DNA of 64,000 nucleotides from Alistipes sp. (GTDB taxonomy: Bacteria; Bacteroidota; Bacteroidia; Bacteroidales; Rikenellaceae), in contig JAGAPT010000036.1 in NCBI GenBank assembly GCA_017623115.1, forward strand, positions 48,954-112,953, in the 5' to 3' direction. The notes under the pieces were generated by a model. The model was not told the DNA's origin and searched no databases. It saw nothing but the letters and a program-made list of their open reading frames with translations. Position 1 is the stretch's first letter. Every line of letters starts with the position of its first letter. The translations under genes and the position numbers were made by a program. Shown here in pieces: positions 61,436 through 64,000 of this stretch.

Positions 61436-62328
61436 CTTTCTACGTGGTGAATAATTTCCGAATCGGCATCGGGGCGGAACCAAACCACCTCCGCATCGCG
61501 TCGGAACCAGGTGAGTTGGCGTTTGGCATAGCGACGTGAGTTGCGCTGAATGAGTGCTACAGCTTCGTTGAGCGAGCAGGTGCCGTCGAAATAGGCAAAA
61601 AGCTCTTTGTAGCCGACCGTTTGCAAGGCATTGAGTTCCCGATATGGATAGACCGCCCGAGCCTCCTCCTCCAGTCCCTCCTGCATCATCAGTTCGACCC
61701 GTCGGTCGATACGCTCGTAAAGCACTTCGCGAGGAAGGTCAACGCCAATCTTTAGTATCCGGAATGGTCTGGCGCGACGCGCTCCGGTGCGGAGCGTGGA
61801 GTAGGGTACGCCGGTCTGCAGGCACACCTCCAGGGCGCGCATCACACGCGCCGGATTGCTGCGATCGACCTGCGCATGATAGACGGGGTCCAAACGGGCT
61901 AATTCCTCACAGAGCGCTGGCAAACCCTCCTGCGCGAGACGGGCGGCAAGGGTCGTGCGCAACTGCTCATCAGCCTCCGGCAGGTCGTCCATCCCCTCGC
62001 ACAGCGCCCGAACGTAGAGTCCTGAACCACCTACGGCAATCACCGTGTCATGGTGTTGAAAGAGCGAGTCGAGCCGTTCGAGAGCCATCACCTCATAGCG
62101 ACCGCAATTCACCTCGTCGGTAATTGCGCGGTCGGCAATGAAATGGTGCTCGGCACGTTGCAACTCCTCAGCGGTAGGTTGTGCCGTGCCGATGGCCAAG
62201 CCGCGATAGAACTGGCGGGAATCGGTCGAGAGGATGGGCGCATGAAAATACTCGGCCAGGCGAATGCTCAAGGCCGTCTTGCCACACCCCGTCGGGCCGA
62301 CGATGACTATCAGTCGTTTAATACTCAT
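61423..62328 (-). CDS. miaA: tRNA dimethylallyltransferase
   Basis: Adds the dimethylallyl group to N6 of A37 in tRNAs that read codons starting with U. The P-loop GPTGCGKTALS is at about 11-21, then STDSRQFYRGLAIGTAQP (family segment DSRQ-Y-IGTA), GGSGLYVRAL, and the C-terminal QTVGYKELFAY and RRYAKRQLTWFR, all typical of MiaA. The ATG giving MSIKRLIVIVGPTG is chosen; it overlaps the stop of the preceding gene by 11 bp. 301 aa. Confidence 0.95.
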   Translation of the reverse strand: MSIKRLIVIVGPTGCGKTALSIRLAEYFHAPILSTDSRQFYRGLAIGTAQPTAEELQRAEHHFIADRAITDEVNCGRYEVMALERLDSLFQHHDTVIAVGGSGLYVRALCEGMDDLPEADEQLRTTLAARLAQEGLPALCEELARLDPVYHAQVDRSNPARVMRALEVCLQTGVPYSTLRTGARRARPFRILKIGVDLPREVLYERIDRRVELMMQEGLEEEARAVYPYRELNALQTVGYKELFAYFDGTCSLNEAVALIQRNSRRYAKRQLTWFRRDAEVVWFRPDADSEIIHHVESCEY

Positions 62329-62830
62329 CGTCGTAGTTGTCGTCGCCTTCGAAGTCGTCGAACTCACGCATCATGTCGTCGAAAATCGAGCCATCCTCCT
62401 CGACCACAGTTTTCGAAGGGTCGTATTGATCGGGGACATCTGCCACGGCATAGATTTCACGCGGATAGAATCCTCCCGGCTCTGCTTCGTAGGCTCCGGT
62501 CAACTCCAGGTAGTAGGCACGCTCGGCAAAGAGGTCGAAGAGGTAGATGAGGCGGTCACGCAAGCGGTGGATGATTTGCCCGAGTGTCACCCTATCCATT
62601 GCCTCGGGGCCCTCCTCGCCCTCCTCGCCCATATCCATCAGCGTGAACTCACGCATCTTCTCCCAGCGGTCGTCAGCTGTGAAGAAGGAGGCCATGCAAG
62701 GCTCATATTCGAGGGCTTCGAGCAGAAATTCGTGGAACTCGAGCAGGGTCATGTCGTACAACACCTCGTAGTCGCGTACGAAGTGGTCATTCTCATCGCT
62801 CAACATGCGAAAGCGGAATACCATGGACAT
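62318..62830 (-). CDS. Plasmid pRiA4b ORF-3-like (IS1096 passenger-like) protein
   Basis: 170 aa acidic protein of the pRiA4b ORF-3/IS1096 TnpR-like family, which is common in Bacteroidetes and unrelated to active transposition in most cases. VFRFRMLSDENDHFVRDYEV and LYDMTLLEFHEFLLEAL (about 20-36) are its signature start, followed by ASFFTADDRW and, near the end, a very acidic tail (FDDFEGDDNYDDEY). It is co-transcribed with miaA. Role unknown. No transposase or inverted repeats are seen near it. Confidence 0.75.
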   Translation of the reverse strand: MSMVFRFRMLSDENDHFVRDYEVLYDMTLLEFHEFLLEALEYEPCMASFFTADDRWEKMREFTLMDMGEEGEEGPEAMDRVTLGQIIHRLRDRLIYLFDLFAERAYYLELTGAYEAEPGGFYPREIYAVADVPDQYDPSKTVVEEDGSIFDDMMREFDDFEGDDNYDDEY

Positions 62831-62862
62831 CGTTTCTTCTTTTTTTTGGGTTAGAACGAAAA

Positions 62863-62893
62863 CAAAGATACAATATTGTTTCGAAAAATGCAA
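62863..62893 (-). promoter_or_regulatory. Promoter of the pRiA4b-ORF3-like/miaA operon
   Basis: TTG-N20-TATCTTTG on the minus strand, an exact match to the consensus, about 33 bp before the ATG. Confidence 0.85.
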
Positions 62894-62964
62894 TGCGAAA
62901 CATCGGCTGTTGGCGATGGCGGAAAAAAGTAGGGGGAAGTGTAGCAAAAACTGCCGCGAATGCT

Positions 62965-62972
62965 TATCTTTG
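62965..62972 (+). promoter_or_regulatory. -7 element for the GH28 gene
   Basis: TATCTTTG, 23 bp before the ATG. No TTG is found at the normal -33 distance, which suggests dependence on an activator. Confidence 0.55.
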
Positions 62973-62995
62973 TAGAGTTTGAAAAAATAGATGTT

Positions 62996-64000
62996 ATGCG
63001 TTGGATAGTAGCTGTATGGTGGCTTTTGGCGGGCATCGGCACCTTATCGGCCGGTGAGAGATTTCCCGATGGAACACCCATTGACGGGTGGTTTACGATG
63101 CAGGAATCACTCCCGTCGGGGCCGCGTTTTGTGGTGACCGACTATGGGGTGCAACAAGATAGTACACTGCTGCAAACCGAGGTGTTGCAGGCAGTCATTG
63201 ACCGCGCAGCACAAACGGGCGGGGTGGTGGTACTTCCCAAGGGCATCTATCTTTCGGGTGCACTCTTCTTTAAGCAAGGTACACACCTGCATCTGGAGCG
63301 GGGTGCCGTGTTGAAGGGAAGTGACGATATTGCCGATTTCCCGATTCTCGAAACCCGCATCGAGGGGCAAACCCTCGACTACTTTGCCGCCTTGGTCAAT
63401 GCCGATCGGGTAGATGGCTTTACCATCTCGGGAGAGGGTGCAATTGATGGAAACGGTTTGCGCTATTGGCGAGCCTTCTGGCTGCGTCGGCGGGTCAATC
63501 CGCAATGTACAAATATGGCTGAGATGCGTCCTCGACTGGTCTATATCTCGCATGCCCGCAATGTGCGTATAGAGGGGGTTACGTTGCGTAATTCGCCCTT
63601 CTGGACCTGCCACCTCTATCGAGCCGAGCGGGTGAAAATCGAGGGCGTGCGCTTCTATGCACCGGCCCATCCGGTCAAAGCCCCCAGTTCGGATGCGCTC
63701 GATGTGGATGTATGTCGGGATGTGGTGGTGCGCAACTGCTACCTTTCGGTCAATGATGATGCGATTGCCCTGAAGGGCGGGAAAGGGCCGTGGGCCGATA
63801 CGCAACCCGAAAATGGAGGAAATGAACGTATCCTGATTGAGGACTGCACGTTTGGATTCTGCCATAGCTGTCTGACATGCGGGTCGGAGTCGATACACAA
63901 CCGTAATATTCTGATGCGGCGCATCAAGGTTGATGAGGCGAATCGGCTGCTGTGGCTCAAGATGCGTCCCGATACGCCACAACTCTACGAATATATCACG
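62996..64000 (+). CDS. Glycoside hydrolase family 28 (polygalacturonase-type), 3'-truncated by window edge
   Basis: 335 residues of a secreted right-handed beta-helix enzyme. A signal peptide is visible (MRWIVAVWWLLAGIGTLSA), then VVLPKGIYLSGALFFKQ and GAVLKGSDDIADFP. The catalytic region has Asp233 in SSDALDVD, NDDAIALKGG (Asp254, Asp255), CHSCLTCGSES with His290, and RIK, matching the GH28 pattern of (N)TD, DD, (G)HG-like and RIK. It cleaves galacturonan or rhamnogalacturonan (exo- or endo-acting not decidable). With the rhamnose operon it points to pectin use. The frame continues past the end. Confidence 0.9.
   Translation, partial: MRWIVAVWWLLAGIGTLSAGERFPDGTPIDGWFTMQESLPSGPRFVVTDYGVQQDSTLLQTEVLQAVIDRAAQTGGVVVLPKGIYLSGALFFKQGTHLHLERGAVLKGSDDIADFPILETRIEGQTLDYFAALVNADRVDGFTISGEGAIDGNGLRYWRAFWLRRRVNPQCTNMAEMRPRLVYISHARNVRIEGVTLRNSPFWTCHLYRAERVKIEGVRFYAPAHPVKAPSSDALDVDVCRDVVVRNCYLSVNDDAIALKGGKGPWADTQPENGGNERILIEDCTFGFCHSCLTCGSESIHNRNILMRRIKVDEANRLLWLKMRPDTPQLYEYIT

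Noticed and set aside
62318-62830. Transposon remnant because of the IS1096-passenger-like name
   Set aside because: No transposase, inverted repeats or target duplication are seen; the family is a common stand-alone chromosomal protein in Bacteroidetes and here is coupled to miaA.

Overview
The window comes from a gut-type Bacteroidetes, most likely Alistipes or another member of the Rikenellaceae. The main signs are: promoters of the form TTG-N19/20-TAnnTTTG and almost no E. coli-like ones; a complete Na+-NQR operon; two-subunit transketolase; tryptophanase; a TonB receptor/lipoprotein pair; and a cysteate-synthase-type enzyme, which fits the sulfonolipid-making gut Bacteroidetes. Most of the sequence has fairly high G+C for the phylum. 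There is no rRNA, phage, insertion sequence or CRISPR array. The genus is an inference.

Layout. 1-6.5 kb: 5'-truncated alaS, gpmI, then a leftward cluster (YbaK/PrdX-like deacylase, tcdA, TatD-family hydrolase) and mgsA. 6.7-12.5 kb: nqrABCDEF with its own promoter and terminator. 12.5-20.5 kb: an L-rhamnose regulon, with a divergent AraC regulator (translationally linked to a 2-hydroxyacid dehydrogenase) facing rhaB-rhaA-fucO-rhaT-rhaD. 20.5-22.6 kb: tryptophanase and a HAD phosphatase. 22.7-35.2 kb: a visibly more A/T-rich surface-polysaccharide region. It has a rightward operon for a CDP-3,6-dideoxyhexose (rfbH, rfbF, rfbG, epimerase, reductase), two glycosyltransferases and an MBOAT/SGNH O-acetylation pair, meeting a leftward set of three glycosyltransferases and a WaaP-type kinase. 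35.4-41.3 kb: a modular lipoprotein and TonB receptor behind a leader with a small ORF and a hairpin. 41.3-50.3 kb: prmA, tRNA-Met, a degenerate channel, an esterase remnant, mscL, an oadA-like biotin carboxyltransferase, an SSS symporter, a DMT protein, an SDR and a HAD phosphatase.

50.3-56.7 kb holds the most interesting metabolic operon: split transketolase, FGGY kinase, fucose/arabinose-isomerase-fold protein, secreted GH43-like lipoprotein and msrA. With no aldolase or 4-epimerase present, it fits a transketolase-terminated sugar route such as the one known for D-apiose. 57-64 kb: flavodoxin-like protein, desulfoferrodoxin, nspC with cysteate synthase, tRNA-Leu(UAA) next to miaA, and the start of a secreted GH28 enzyme running off the end.

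How they fit together: rhamnose catabolism, a GH28 enzyme and a possible apiose pathway all point to pectin (RG-I/RG-II) breakdown. FucO may also reduce lactaldehyde derived from methylglyoxal. NQR supplies a sodium gradient that the symporter could use. The dideoxyhexose/O-acetyl cluster and the cysteate synthase both concern the cell envelope.
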